A stretch of DNA of 64,000 nt from contig NZ_VWSH01000001.1 of the NCBI RefSeq assembly GCF_008629695.1, positions 1,019,990 through 1,083,989 of the forward strand, given 5' to 3'. Positions 10,401-18,259 of this stretch are shown here, in pieces. A program made the translations under genes and the position numbers. The notes beneath the pieces are model-generated. The model saw only the letters and a list, made by a program, of their open reading frames with translations, had not been told where the DNA came from and ran no database searches. Every line of letters begins with the position of its first letter. Within the stretch, counting starts at the first letter, position 1. This DNA is from Taibaiella lutea. GTDB lineage: Bacteria; Bacteroidota; Bacteroidia; Chitinophagales; Chitinophagaceae.

Positions 10401-10708
10401 AACGCAGTAGAAGATGTTTTTAATTTTACTGAAAGGACATTATCACCATCTCCGGCATTAATTTCCTGATTAGCATAGCCAATTGCACTGATAACCAAAA
10501 CTTCGTCATCATCAGGAACTTCCAGACTGAAGTTACCGTCAATATCAGTTATTGTTCCGGCATTGCTGCCTTTGATTTGAACACTGGCTCCGGGTATTCC
10601 TTCGCCCCTGTCATCCAGCACCTGACCCTTAACAGGCCTGCTTTGTGCCATAGCAAGCTGCACCCCCGACCATAACAGGAGGGCAACCATAAGTAGTAGT
10701 TTTTTCAT
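7496..10708 (-). CDS. SusC/RagA-family TonB-dependent outer-membrane transporter
   Basis: The start at 10708 gives 1070 residues with a Sec signal peptide (MKKLLLMVALLLWSGVQLAM). The mature protein opens with a carboxypeptidase-regulatory-like domain (VKGQVLDDRGEGIPGASVQI), then a plug domain with LNALAGKVAGMNV and the SusC hallmark DIESISVLKGPAATALYG near 220-240, and a beta-barrel that ends in an aromatic residue (NYGFNLKFTF). No N-terminal STN domain is seen, so anti-sigma coupling through this receptor is unlikely. It imports a ligand captured by the SusD protein encoded next. It is the first gene of a three-gene operon. Confidence 0.96.
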   Translation of the reverse strand: MKKLLLMVALLLWSGVQLAMAQSRPVKGQVLDDRGEGIPGASVQIKGSNAGTITDIDGNFSLEVPDDDEVLVISAIGYANQEINAGDGDNVLSVKLKTSSTALNETIVTANAVRREKRSLGYSTAQVSGNDLTAGGSVSPLNALAGKVAGMNVTTTSGAPGSSSRVVLRGGSSVLGNNQALIVVDGVPVNNAGLGTAGNIGNLSNQVDYGNRGNDINPDDIESISVLKGPAATALYGSSGANGALMITTKKGNRRMGGASKMDVEVNTGVAFSSILKYPDFQNSYGQGNIYEGAYPEDRRENFSWGYKFDNEQRPWGQVINGKTRVKPYSAIPDNISDFFNTGTTYNNSVAINGGTETSAFRLGFNALNSNSIFPGKDYNKYGVTFNGNVDLSNRFYASVNFDYSKINSDLPAFGQGNASILDNLYQMPRDIPIRELRNLNDPFNSMDYVDTNGVHRYGYYGAYALNPYYTLDSFKNTNKVDRLFGNVTVGFKITPWLKLEDRLATDVYSDRRYQKNPIFNSEPADETGLYTRPQSNPGRYSEDLINSYNIYNDLMLSINKQLNKDFYLTGYVGQNITQQSVTETYASTNEDGGLVVPGYYNLTNSNGPAFDVNSESTKRKVRVYTDLSLGYKNMLFLGVTGAKDWVSTVKNSITYGGINGSFVFSELFDDKTKNIWNYGKLRVSYARVGNDANPYLWTTTYGRTTLNGDFGSLIFPFNDVPGFSYGDVIGNPNIKPEYSTEFEIGTENSFFNDRVSFDFSYYNKNSGDQIIPVALAASSGFKNKTLNAGLITNHGVELAARFTPIRTRSGFKWEIFGTYAKNVNLVKELETNNLSIGNAINGATIVATVGKPYGTFYTDGYLRDDAGHVVVDATTGLPLIDKSGSKFFGSYMPKWQASWGTTLSYKGFTLYMLFDTKQGGQFFSRTRDILAFVGTSKETEDRDPQVWANSVYEGTDGAYHTNTDIKYNPYFFYTGQANRPGEYQLVDASYVKMREARLSYTLPRKWMDKTPFGSATVSVYGNNLFIWTPSSNQFTDPELSSNGAGNGQGFEFSAMPSQRNYGFNLKFTF

Positions 10709-10942
10709 ACACAAACATTTTTTTGTTCACGTAAATATAATCTCCATATTTAAAAAATCAAAGCAAGTATTTGCTCAAAAACATATTTTCTTTTTCCTAT
10801 GGTTAAATATAATCATGCCAAACTTCACAACTTATTGATTATCTTTTTGTTAAATTAACTTCAGCGCCTAACCTGTATATAAGACCCCGATTCCATTTTT
10901 AACAATGATTTTTGTTTTATAATATATTATCTAACTGCAAAA

Positions 10943-10976
10943 AAACGCCTGAACATTTAGTTGTTCAGGCGTTTTT
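10943..10976 (-). terminator. Terminator of the ABC exporter gene, within a 290-bp gap
   Basis: ACGCCTGAAC and GTTCAGGCGT form the stem, with A and T tracts on either side. On the minus strand it lies just past the exporter stop codon at 11003. The rest of the gap 10709-11002 is AT-rich, should hold the susC promoter, and has no other feature I can support. Confidence 0.8.
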
Positions 10977-11002
10977 AATTTATAACAAAATAATATTTTT
11001 AT

Positions 11003-12784
11003 TTATTCATCACTTAAAGTCTGATAGTTAAACAATTTTGCATATTGGCCGTTTTTACCCATCAACTCATCATGATTGCCCGCTTCTAAAATCTGCCCGT
11101 CTTCAAGAACAATGATTTTATCAAAATTCCAGCTTTTGAAAATACGATGCGTAATAACAATAGCTGTCTTTTTATGATGAATCTTACCCAGATTTTGCTG
11201 AATAGCCTGTTCGGTCGTAGCATCTACTGCAGACAAACTTTCATCCAGAATCAAAAGCGCAGGATTTTTTATAATGGCTCTGGCTAAAGAAATACGTTGT
11301 TTTTGCCCCCCGGAAAGCATAACACCTCTTTCGCCCGTAATAGTTTCATAACCTTGCGGCAATTCCCGGACCTCTTTATCTATATGAGCCATTCTTGCCG
11401 CCTCCTGAATCAAATCATGATTTCTGTCCGGATGCCCCATACTGATATTATTGGCAATAGAATCAGAAAAAAGAAAAACATCCTGAGGCACGTAACTCAT
11501 TTGATGACGCAAACCGGATAAATCCCATTTTTTTATCGGTAAATCATCTACCAAAATTTCGCCCTCCGTAACATCATACATTCTTAAAAGTAAATGCACC
11601 AATGTGGATTTGCCGGAACCGGTTTTACCTATTACCGCAATCTGTTCTCCCGGCTGAATCAACAAAGAGAAATTTTTCAGTGCTACAATGCCTGTATGCG
11701 GATAAATAAAAGTCACATCCCTGAATTCAACCTTGCCTTTTAATTCTTTGGTAACAGCGTCCGGGCTATTTACTATTTCAGGCTTCGCATCCAGAAATTC
11801 ATTTATTCTTCTTTGTGAAACAGAAGCGCGCTGAATCATATTTGCAGTCCAGCCAATGGCGGAAATAGGAAACATCAGCATATTAATATAAATCACGAAC
11901 TCGGCAATATTTCCGGGTGTAATGCTACCATCTATGGCTTGCATGCCGCCCACCAAAACTGTCAAAAGCATGCTCAACCCGATGAATAAGTTCATGGACG
12001 GGAAATAGATGGATTCCGTAAGCGAAAGATTTATCGTGCTTTTTCTGTAGGATTGAGAAACTATTGAAAAAAGTTTAATTGAATTCAGTTCTCTTACAAA
12101 GGATTTAATAACCCTGATGCCCGAATAAGATTCCTGCGCCTGTGACGTAAGCGCCGATAATTCAGCCTGAATTTTCTCTCCTTTTCTGTTCACAATTTTA
12201 TTTACATAGAAAATAGAAAAAGCCAGAAAAGGTAATGGAGCAACAACGTAAAATGTCATGGAAGGACTTACCGATATCATTTTCCAAAGACAAAGACAAA
12301 TTAAGGCAACCAGATTTATTATATACATGATAGCCGGCCCTGTGTACATGCGTACTCTGGAAACATCTTCAGAAATCCGGCTCATCAAATCGCCGGTAGC
12401 ATTGCTTTTGTAAAATGAAGTACTTAACTTTTGATACTGGTCATAGATTTCATTTTTCTGATCATATTCAATATGACGGGACATTACAATAATAGTCTGC
12501 CGCATAAAGAACATAAAAATACCACGCAGCAATGCGTATGCCAGTAAATACATGCCCGCAATCATTACCAGGTGCATTACTTTCGAACGCAATGCAGCAG
12601 CTTCCGGTGTATTAGCCAATAAATGATAGGTGGAAATATTCTGATAAACCTGATCGAGCGTCTCCCGTACAATTTGCGGAGACAAGACAGCAAAGACATT
12701 GGCAAGTATTACAAACAGAAGACCGGAAAGCAGCCTCCATCTGTATTTTACGAAATATTTATTCAGAACTGAAAGATGTTGCAA
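11003..12784 (-). CDS. ABC-type lipid/multidrug exporter (MsbA-like half-transporter)
   Basis: I place the start at the TTG at 12784 (593 residues, starting L-Q-H-L-S-V-L-N-K-Y-F). The frame is open to 12949, but that extension overlaps the divergent gene and its promoter and looks non-coding. Residues 1-320 hold six transmembrane helices. The nucleotide-binding domain has Walker A GKTGSGKST, Q-loop YVPQDVFLFSD, signature LSGGQKQRISLARA, Walker B ALLILDES and H-loop ITHR. Fused TMD-NBD half-transporters act as homodimers exporting lipids or hydrophobic compounds across the inner membrane. The substrate cannot be told from the sequence. Confidence 0.92.
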   Translation of the reverse strand: MQHLSVLNKYFVKYRWRLLSGLLFVILANVFAVLSPQIVRETLDQVYQNISTYHLLANTPEAAALRSKVMHLVMIAGMYLLAYALLRGIFMFFMRQTIIVMSRHIEYDQKNEIYDQYQKLSTSFYKSNATGDLMSRISEDVSRVRMYTGPAIMYIINLVALICLCLWKMISVSPSMTFYVVAPLPFLAFSIFYVNKIVNRKGEKIQAELSALTSQAQESYSGIRVIKSFVRELNSIKLFSIVSQSYRKSTINLSLTESIYFPSMNLFIGLSMLLTVLVGGMQAIDGSITPGNIAEFVIYINMLMFPISAIGWTANMIQRASVSQRRINEFLDAKPEIVNSPDAVTKELKGKVEFRDVTFIYPHTGIVALKNFSLLIQPGEQIAVIGKTGSGKSTLVHLLLRMYDVTEGEILVDDLPIKKWDLSGLRHQMSYVPQDVFLFSDSIANNISMGHPDRNHDLIQEAARMAHIDKEVRELPQGYETITGERGVMLSGGQKQRISLARAIIKNPALLILDESLSAVDATTEQAIQQNLGKIHHKKTAIVITHRIFKSWNFDKIIVLEDGQILEAGNHDELMGKNGQYAKLFNYQTLSDE

Positions 12785-12841
12785 AAAATAAATTTTATGG
12801 ATAATAATAAACAGGAAACGCCTCCGGTTCTTAAGCCAGCG

Positions 12842-12879
12842 CAAAGTTAAGGTAAAGACGCAGGTATTAGTTAAATTTG
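12842..12879. promoter_or_regulatory. Divergent pair of -7 promoter elements
   Basis: The minus strand reads TAACTTTG (12842-12849) upstream of the ABC exporter, and the plus strand reads TAAATTTG (12872-12879) upstream of the small lipoprotein gene. Both match TAnnTTTG. Their position supports the TTG start of the exporter at 12784, because the longer frame would begin upstream of its own promoter. Confidence 0.55.
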
Positions 12880-12896
12880 CAGCGTAGTAAATAATT

Positions 12897-13181
12897 ATGA
12901 TGACATCCGGTAAACTTATAACAATATTAATAACAGCTTTAATTATCACTTCCTGCGGAAAAGAAGAGAAGCCGTTAACTCCGAAGCAAATCAGACAAAG
13001 AGCCGACAGTATCTATAAAAACAATCTGAAAAAAATGCAGCAGCAGGCAAAGGAAGATTATGAAAAACGATTGCCCATTGAACTGAAGCCTAAGGTAGAT
13101 TCTATTCTGCAAAGAAAAATGGAAGCCGCACCTATTCCTGTTTTTCCGGAAGATAATACAGGCGTTGATGATACGATTTAG
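12897..13181 (+). CDS. Small lysine/glutamine-rich lipoprotein
   Basis: The 94-residue product (or 93 from the second ATG at 12900) has a lipoprotein signal peptide ending in LIITSC near residue 20. The mature part is charged and probably helical (KQIRQRADSIYKNNLKKMQQ), then an acidic tail. I do not recognise a family. A -7 element lies 18 bases upstream. It is transcribed divergently from the ABC exporter and ends before a bidirectional terminator. Confidence 0.65.
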   Translation: MMTSGKLITILITALIITSCGKEEKPLTPKQIRQRADSIYKNNLKKMQQQAKEDYEKRLPIELKPKVDSILQRKMEAAPIPVFPEDNTGVDDTI

Positions 13182-13206
13182 GTTTCTGAAAAAAAATTGA
13201 AGGAAT

Positions 13207-13246
13207 AAAAAAAGTTGCCAACTTTTGAAAAGCTGGCAACTTTTTA
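13207..13246. terminator. Bidirectional terminator between convergent genes
   Basis: AAAAAGTTGCCA and TGGCAACTTTTT form a 12-bp stem around a loop of about 14 bases, flanked by A and T tracts. It serves the lipoprotein gene on the plus strand and the purF-like gene on the minus strand. Confidence 0.8.
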
Positions 13247-13259
13247 TAAAGGAAAAAGA

Positions 13260-15107
13260 TTAATAACCTCTTCCGACCTTATTTTCCATAAAATTCATAA
13301 ACGCCCTGTTTGCTACTTTGTTACCACCTGAAGTCGGATAATTACCGGTAAAGTACCAGTCTCCTTTATTTTCAGGACAGGCTTTATGTAAACCTTCAAT
13401 AGATTGGTAAATAATTTCAACTTCAGCGTTCACATCATCGGGACGTAACATTTCACCGATTTTTTTACTGATTTCTTCGGGTGTAAAAGGCTCGTATATT
13501 GCTTTTACAAAGTTTTCCTCATGCAGTTTATTATGCTCTTTCGCTGCGTTGCATTTCAAATATGTTTCCGTTAGTACATTGGTCATATTCCTGTCCTTCA
13601 ACAATTCAACAGCTGCCTGGAAAGCAATGAAATCACCCATTTTACTCATATCGATACCATAACAATCAGGATACCTGATTTGAGGTGCAGAAGAAACAAC
13701 AATGATTTTCGTCGGGCTTAAGCGATCCAGCATTTTGATAATGCTTTGACGCAATGTTGTACCTCTTACGATACTATCATCAATTACAACTAAAGCATCC
13801 TGATTGGGACGAACGGTTCCATAAGTAATATCATAAACGTGCTGCACCATTTCATCCCTGCTGGAATCAGCCGTGATAAAGGTTCTGAGCTTCACATCTT
13901 TAATAGCAATCTTCTCAATGCGCACCCTGCGATAGATTAACTCACTGATTTCCTCATCAGATAAAGTATCTCTGCCTTTTATGATGCGCGAAATTTTCAT
14001 TTCCTTCAAATAGTCTTCCAACCCTTTTATAAGGCCGTAAAAAGCTATTTCTGCCGTATTTGGTATAAAAGAAACGATGGTATTTTTCAAATCGTAATTA
14101 ACAGCTTCCAATACTTTAGGTGCCAGATAATCACCTAAAAGCATTCTTTCACGGTAAATATCCGCATCGCTGCCACGGCTGAAATAAATACGCTCGAAGC
14201 TGCAGGCAGCTTTTTCAGCAGGTTCCAGTATTTGAGGAACAGAAACCGTACCGTCGGCCTTTACAATAACAGCACAACCCGGTTGCAATTCTTTAATATC
14301 TTCCAACTTGAGATTGAAACTTGTCTGAATTGCAGGACGCTCCGAAGCAACAATAACGATTTCATCATCCTGATAATAATAAGCCGGGCGAATGCCATGC
14401 TTATCTCTCATCACAAAACTATCTCCGTTCCCAACTAAGCCGCCACATACATACCCGCCATCAAAACGGCTGGTAGCCTGACGAAGCACTGCTTCAATAT
14501 CAGGGTTTTCAGGCGATTTTTCTTCCTCTTCACATAGAAAATGATGAACAGTATCTATCATTGCCCCCAAATCGCTGGTACGCATTGTTTCATCCGGATT
14601 TTCTTTCAACATAGCAAACAGCTCATCGGTGTTTACCAGATTAAAGTTACCGGCCATTGAAAGGTTACGTGCAGGATTAATATCTGATTTCACGAAAGGA
14701 TGGCAAAACTTAACGCTATTCTTTCCTTGTGTGCCATAACGCAGGTGCCCCAACATGGCTTCACCCATAAATCTTAAATATCCCTTCATCATTCCAGGAA
14801 ATTCACGAAGATTAGGATACATACGCTCCAGCTCTACAACCTCGTCATTAACGGAATTAAATATTTCCTTAATAGCTCCCGGGCCTGCAATACGCAAACG
14901 GTGCATAAATTGATATCCGGGTTCTACATTTAACTTAAGCGTGGCAATCCCTGCGCCGTCCTGGCCCCGGTTATGCTGCTTCTCCATAAGGAGATAAAGT
15001 TTGTTCAATGCGTAGAAAGAGGTTCCGTATTTACGGTGGTAGTATGATATTGGCTTTAGCAATCGAATGTAGGCAAGGCCACATTCATGTTTAAGTGCGT
15101 CTGACAT
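13260..15107 (-). CDS. Amidophosphoribosyltransferase-like protein (PurF family)
   Basis: The 615-residue protein has an N-terminal class II glutamine amidotransferase domain with a likely nucleophile at Cys9 (MSDALKHECGLAYIRL) and KQHNRGQDGAGIA, the glutamine-site loop. The C-terminal phosphoribosyltransferase domain has the PRPP-binding VVIDDSIVRGTT near residues 436-447. PurF makes phosphoribosylamine from PRPP and glutamine, the first step of purine synthesis. It is about 100 residues longer than E. coli PurF, with insertions, as is common for a Bacteroidota subgroup. The nucleophile is not at position 2, so the propeptide would be eight residues. A standard PurF may exist elsewhere, hence no gene symbol. 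Confidence 0.85.
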   Translation of the reverse strand: MSDALKHECGLAYIRLLKPISYYHRKYGTSFYALNKLYLLMEKQHNRGQDGAGIATLKLNVEPGYQFMHRLRIAGPGAIKEIFNSVNDEVVELERMYPNLREFPGMMKGYLRFMGEAMLGHLRYGTQGKNSVKFCHPFVKSDINPARNLSMAGNFNLVNTDELFAMLKENPDETMRTSDLGAMIDTVHHFLCEEEEKSPENPDIEAVLRQATSRFDGGYVCGGLVGNGDSFVMRDKHGIRPAYYYQDDEIVIVASERPAIQTSFNLKLEDIKELQPGCAVIVKADGTVSVPQILEPAEKAACSFERIYFSRGSDADIYRERMLLGDYLAPKVLEAVNYDLKNTIVSFIPNTAEIAFYGLIKGLEDYLKEMKISRIIKGRDTLSDEEISELIYRRVRIEKIAIKDVKLRTFITADSSRDEMVQHVYDITYGTVRPNQDALVVIDDSIVRGTTLRQSIIKMLDRLSPTKIIVVSSAPQIRYPDCYGIDMSKMGDFIAFQAAVELLKDRNMTNVLTETYLKCNAAKEHNKLHEENFVKAIYEPFTPEEISKKIGEMLRPDDVNAEVEIIYQSIEGLHKACPENKGDWYFTGNYPTSGGNKVANRAFMNFMENKVGRGY

Positions 15108-15114
15108 GAGGGCG

Positions 15115-15122
15115 CAAAGTTA
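15115..15122 (-). promoter_or_regulatory. -7 element immediately before the purF-like start
   Basis: The minus strand reads TAACTTTG, an exact TAnnTTTG match, and the ATG at 15107 begins only about eight bases after it. The mRNA would therefore have almost no leader. Confidence 0.55.
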
Positions 15123-15228
15123 AGCCGATTTTTAGAATTTTAAAAAATGGGATTCATCAATACGTATATAGACAAATGCCTTTTATAGAATTTCTCCAAA
15201 GAATCAGTACTTATTGGGAAACTGCAAT

Positions 15229-15259
15229 AAAAAAATCCGGAACCAAACGGCTCCGGAAT
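15229..15259 (-). terminator. Terminator of the basic secreted protein gene
   Basis: On the minus strand CCGGAGCC pairs with GGTTCCGG (one G-U) around a four-base loop, followed by seven T. Confidence 0.75.
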
Positions 15260-15273
15260 AATTTTTATACTGT

Positions 15274-15603
15274 TTAAGGATGAATTACAACTACCGGTGG
15301 CGGTGGTGGTAACGGCACTCTGACTCTCACTACTGCACGCGGACGTGGAGCGGGTGCATAATATCTTCTATGACGCGGATAATAAGGCCTTGGGGCATAA
15401 TAGCCACGATGTGCATAATATCTTGGATAATGCCTTCTGTCATGTCTGTAAGCTGTTCTTGCACCATCATGATAACCTCTGTTATAGGCGTTATGACGTA
15501 CTTGTCTTTGATGGTTATTACCGTGTCTTTGTGCATTTGCACTTTCATTAGTAATCAATCCCGTGAATAACGTGAATATGAATACCCAAAATAGCTTTTT
15601 CAT
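15274..15603 (-). CDS. Small secreted Arg/His/Tyr/Pro-rich protein
   Basis: The 109-residue product has a signal peptide (MKKLFWVFIFTLFTG, cleavage near ANAQ at 25). The mature chain is of very low complexity: dense in H, R, Y and G between about 26 and 85 (RHDRRHYPRYYAHRGYY), then proline/valine-rich (LPPPPPVVVIHP). Similar short proteins occur across Bacteroidota near cell-envelope genes, but I cannot assign a function. The high positive charge suggests binding to a polyanion such as LPS or nucleic acid; this is inference. A separate terminator follows, so it is probably monocistronic. Confidence 0.65.
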   Translation of the reverse strand: MKKLFWVFIFTLFTGLITNESANAQRHGNNHQRQVRHNAYNRGYHDGARTAYRHDRRHYPRYYAHRGYYAPRPYYPRHRRYYAPAPRPRAVVRVRVPLPPPPPVVVIHP

Positions 15604-15773
15604 AATACAAATTTTTTAACTGTTATAGTTTTCCTGTCTATTGGTCGAACCGGGTTTCAAGCTTTGCTGTATTTACAACCTTTCAACCAGATTCATCAAT
15701 AAGACAACCACAGCACTTTATAGTTTATTGACAAAATCAAAAAGTATAACCAAAATATTGTTAACAGAATCAA

Positions 15774-15781
15774 TACCTTTG
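15774..15781 (+). promoter_or_regulatory. -7 element upstream of the epimerase gene
   Basis: TACCTTTG matches TAnnTTTG and ends 26 bases before the ATG at 15808. It supports the ATG at 15808 over the TTG two codons earlier. Confidence 0.5.
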
Positions 15782-15807
15782 AATATCCGGACAATTACAC
15801 ATTGCTT

Positions 15808-16347
15808 ATGTTTCATTTTGAGCCGCTGCCATTAGACGGCGCTTTTTTAATAACATTGCCCAGTTTCAAAGACAATCGTGGCGTATTCAACAAGACTTAC
15901 CAGGAACATTTTTTCAATGCCGCAGGTATTGACTTTCAACTAAAAGAAAGCTATTTCTCTTTATCAAAGAAAAATGTAATAAGGGGCATGCACTTCCAGA
16001 CACCACCGCATCAGCATTCTAAAATAGTTTATTGCCCCTCTGGAAGCATCCTGGATGTTATCCTTGATTTAAGAAAGCATAGTGCTACCTATGGTCAATT
16101 TTACAGTACCGTACTTTCCGATGAAAACAGTAAAGCCTATTTTATACCTGAAGGCTTTGCGCATGGGTTTAAAGCGCTTACAGAAAATGCAATGACTTAT
16201 TATCTTGTCGGCTCCGAGCATGACAAAAATCATGATGCAGGTGTACTTTATAATAGCTTCGGCATGAATTGGGACTGCATACATCCTATCATTTCAGAAA
16301 GAGATAATTCGTTTCCCGGATTAAACTCATTCGAGTCTCCTTTCTAA
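15808..16347 (+). CDS. dTDP-4-dehydrorhamnose 3,5-epimerase-like protein (RfbC family)
   Basis: The 179-residue cupin-fold protein has FKDNRGVFNKTY near the N-terminus, the active-site histidine in VIRGMHFQTPPHQHSKIVYC near residues 65-84, and the tyrosine region AMTYYLVGSEHD near 130, all typical of RfbC-type epimerases. These enzymes epimerise dTDP-4-keto-6-deoxyhexoses for rhamnose or other deoxysugars on surface glycans. No rfbA, rfbB or rfbD lies beside it, so it may act on a different nucleotide sugar. The next gene starts 83 bases later and is functionally unrelated. Confidence 0.85.
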   Translation: MFHFEPLPLDGAFLITLPSFKDNRGVFNKTYQEHFFNAAGIDFQLKESYFSLSKKNVIRGMHFQTPPHQHSKIVYCPSGSILDVILDLRKHSATYGQFYSTVLSDENSKAYFIPEGFAHGFKALTENAMTYYLVGSEHDKNHDAGVLYNSFGMNWDCIHPIISERDNSFPGLNSFESPF

Positions 16348-16430
16348 TTGTCATTTACAATTCGGTAACAGCATTAATTTTTTAATCATAAAACATTCCT
16401 TGAAATTTACGTTTCTAAAAAAAAAAAAAC

Positions 16431-17204
16431 ATGGCAAAAACGGCACTCATAACAGGAAGTACAAGCGGCATAGGATTGGCTACAGCAAAGGCATTCGCTG
16501 CTAAAGGCTATAATATTGTATTTAACGGATTGGAAGAAAACGGCGCGGAAATAGCAGCTTCAGTTGCAAAAGAATATAACGTTGATTATATCTTTTCTCC
16601 TGCAAACATGCTGAAACCCGAAGAAATAAAACAATTGGCAACAGAAGCTTTGGCAAAATTCGGAAGCATTGAAGTGCTGATGAATAATGCCGGCATTCAG
16701 TTTGTATCGCCCATCGAGGATTTTCCGGATGATAAATGGGATGCCATTATTGCTATCAACCTGACTGCGGCTTTTCATTTAACTAAAGCTATATTGCCAT
16801 CTATGAAGGCAAATAAGTTTGGCCGCATTATCAACATTTCATCTGCACACGGATTGATAGCCTCTCCTTTCAAAAGCGCTTATGTAGCAGCAAAGCATGG
16901 CATCATTGGTCTTACAAAAGTAACAGCTCTTGAAGGTGGCGAATTTGGCATTACCTGTAATGCTATTTGCCCGGGATATGTTCATACGCCGATTGTTGAC
17001 AAGCAAATTCCCGATCAGATGAAAGCACATAATATGACGAAAGAGGAAGTAATCAATAAAGTGTTTTTAGCAGAACATGCCATCAAGGATTTTATAAGCG
17101 TGGAAACAATTGCGGAATCCATTTTATTTCTTGCAGACAGCGCAGCTGCAGCTACTATTACAGGCATTGCCTTACCATTGGATGCAGGCTGGACAGCACA
17201 CTAA
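16431..17204 (+). CDS. 3-hydroxybutyrate dehydrogenase-like SDR
   Basis: The 257-residue short-chain dehydrogenase has the NAD-binding TGSTSGIGLA near residue 8, NNAGIQFVSPIEDFP near 88, the catalytic Ser in INISSAHG and the catalytic YVAAKHG near 150-156. The NICPGY-like CNAICPGYVHTPIVDKQIPDQ region and its insertion resemble D-3-hydroxybutyrate dehydrogenases, which interconvert 3-hydroxybutyrate and acetoacetate using NAD. The length fits. SDR substrate calls are imperfect. The 13-A tract immediately before its ATG is unusual. Confidence 0.8.
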   Translation: MAKTALITGSTSGIGLATAKAFAAKGYNIVFNGLEENGAEIAASVAKEYNVDYIFSPANMLKPEEIKQLATEALAKFGSIEVLMNNAGIQFVSPIEDFPDDKWDAIIAINLTAAFHLTKAILPSMKANKFGRIINISSAHGLIASPFKSAYVAAKHGIIGLTKVTALEGGEFGITCNAICPGYVHTPIVDKQIPDQMKAHNMTKEEVINKVFLAEHAIKDFISVETIAESILFLADSAAAATITGIALPLDAGWTAH

Positions 17205-17211
17205 TTTTTAG

Positions 17212-17300
17212 TGAATAGTCAGTAGTGAATAGTAATAGTTGATAGTTGTTAGTGGATAGTCAGAAATGAATACCTGATACTAAATATTTGATACCCCCAA
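17212..17300 (+). repeat. Degenerate GTGAATAGT-type intergenic repeat
   Basis: The gap between the SDR and the hydrolase has several loosely repeated words: GTGAATAGTCAG, GTGAATAGTAAT, GTTGATAGTT and GTGGATAGTCAG, followed by ACCTGATACTAAATATTTGA. A related word lies near 121-150 (TTAAATATTAGGTATCAG). It looks like an AT-rich dispersed repeat of unknown function. Confidence 0.4.
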
Positions 17301-17320
17301 TATAATAGACCCGACAAAAA

Positions 17321-18157
17321 ATGACCGAACATTTTATAAAGAGTAACAATATTGATCTTCATTTTCTGGAGCATCACCCTAAAGGAAAACCTACGTTGAT
17401 TTTAATGCATGGCCTTACTGCAAATGCACACGCATTTGATGGCTTGCTCTCACATGGTTTAGCCAAGCATCTTCGTTTTATCTCACCTGATTTACGGGGT
17501 CGAGGTTTAAGCAGTAAACCTGCATTCAGATATACTTTGGAAGATCATGCAAAAGATATTCTTGGCATGCTGGATTATTTAAATATTGAGAAAGCTCTTT
17601 TGGGCGGTCATTCCTATGGCGGATTGCTTACAACTTATATTGCAGCCCGTTATCCTGAACGCGTAGAGAAGTTAATCATTCTGGATGCGGCGGCAGAAAT
17701 GAATCCCAATGCCCCTGCCATGCTTGGGCCCACCTTAAGCAGACTGGATAAAACTTTCCCTGATTACGCTACTTACCTTGCAGAAATGAAAGCGGCCCCG
17801 CAAAACACATTCTGGGATAAGGATATGGAAAGTTATTACAAAGCGGATGGCCATGTACGGGAAGACGGTACGGTTAATCCTTATCCGAATTTGTCAAACA
17901 TCATTGAAGTTGCGACCTGCGTTGCCCAACAACCCTGGGTTGAAACTTTTGAAAGGGTGCAACAACCTGCGTTGTTAATAAATGCGGTTGATGATTATAC
18001 AATGGGAGAGCCTTTATTGCCCGATTTTAAAGCAAAAGAAACCGCAGAGCTGATGAAAGATGCTAAATATGTTGCAGTGGATGGCAATCACCAGACGATG
18101 CTTTACGGCAATAATGCAAAACGTATCGTGGAAGCGATTGAAGCGTTCTTGTTATAA
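17321..18157 (+). CDS. Alpha/beta hydrolase
   Basis: The 278-residue protein has the oxyanion strand LILMHGLTANAHAF, DLRGRGLSSKP, the nucleophile elbow GGHSYGG near residues 92-98, and the late catalytic His in GNHQTML near 255. The Asp of the triad is probably in INAVDDYTMG near 225. The fold is clear; the family includes esterases, dienelactone hydrolases and haloalkane-type enzymes, so the substrate is unknown. No signal peptide is seen, so it is cytoplasmic. It stands apart from the preceding gene behind a repeat-rich spacer. Confidence 0.85.
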   Translation: MTEHFIKSNNIDLHFLEHHPKGKPTLILMHGLTANAHAFDGLLSHGLAKHLRFISPDLRGRGLSSKPAFRYTLEDHAKDILGMLDYLNIEKALLGGHSYGGLLTTYIAARYPERVEKLIILDAAAEMNPNAPAMLGPTLSRLDKTFPDYATYLAEMKAAPQNTFWDKDMESYYKADGHVREDGTVNPYPNLSNIIEVATCVAQQPWVETFERVQQPALLINAVDDYTMGEPLLPDFKAKETAELMKDAKYVAVDGNHQTMLYGNNAKRIVEAIEAFLL

Positions 18158-18166
18158 GTTATCGTG

Positions 18167-18174
18167 TAAATTTG
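18167..18174 (+). promoter_or_regulatory. -7 element upstream of the GNAT-like gene
   Basis: TAAATTTG matches TAnnTTTG and lies 26 bases before the ATG at 18200 and 86 bases before my preferred ATG at 18260, so it does not settle the choice. Confidence 0.45.
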
Positions 18175-18259
18175 TACAACATTTACATCCTTAATTGTCA
18201 TGCCGCAACATGGCAAGAATGTTGTTTTAGTATTGATATTTTTATATTCCCAAGCTTTG

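Noticed and set aside
7496-10708. Polysaccharide utilisation locus
   Set aside because: A SusC/SusD pair is present, but there is no glycoside hydrolase, lyase or sensor gene nearby.
12785-12949. Long N-terminal extension of the ABC exporter
   Set aside because: It overlaps the divergent gene and its promoter, reads as non-coding, and a TTG start at 12784 matches the usual first transmembrane region.
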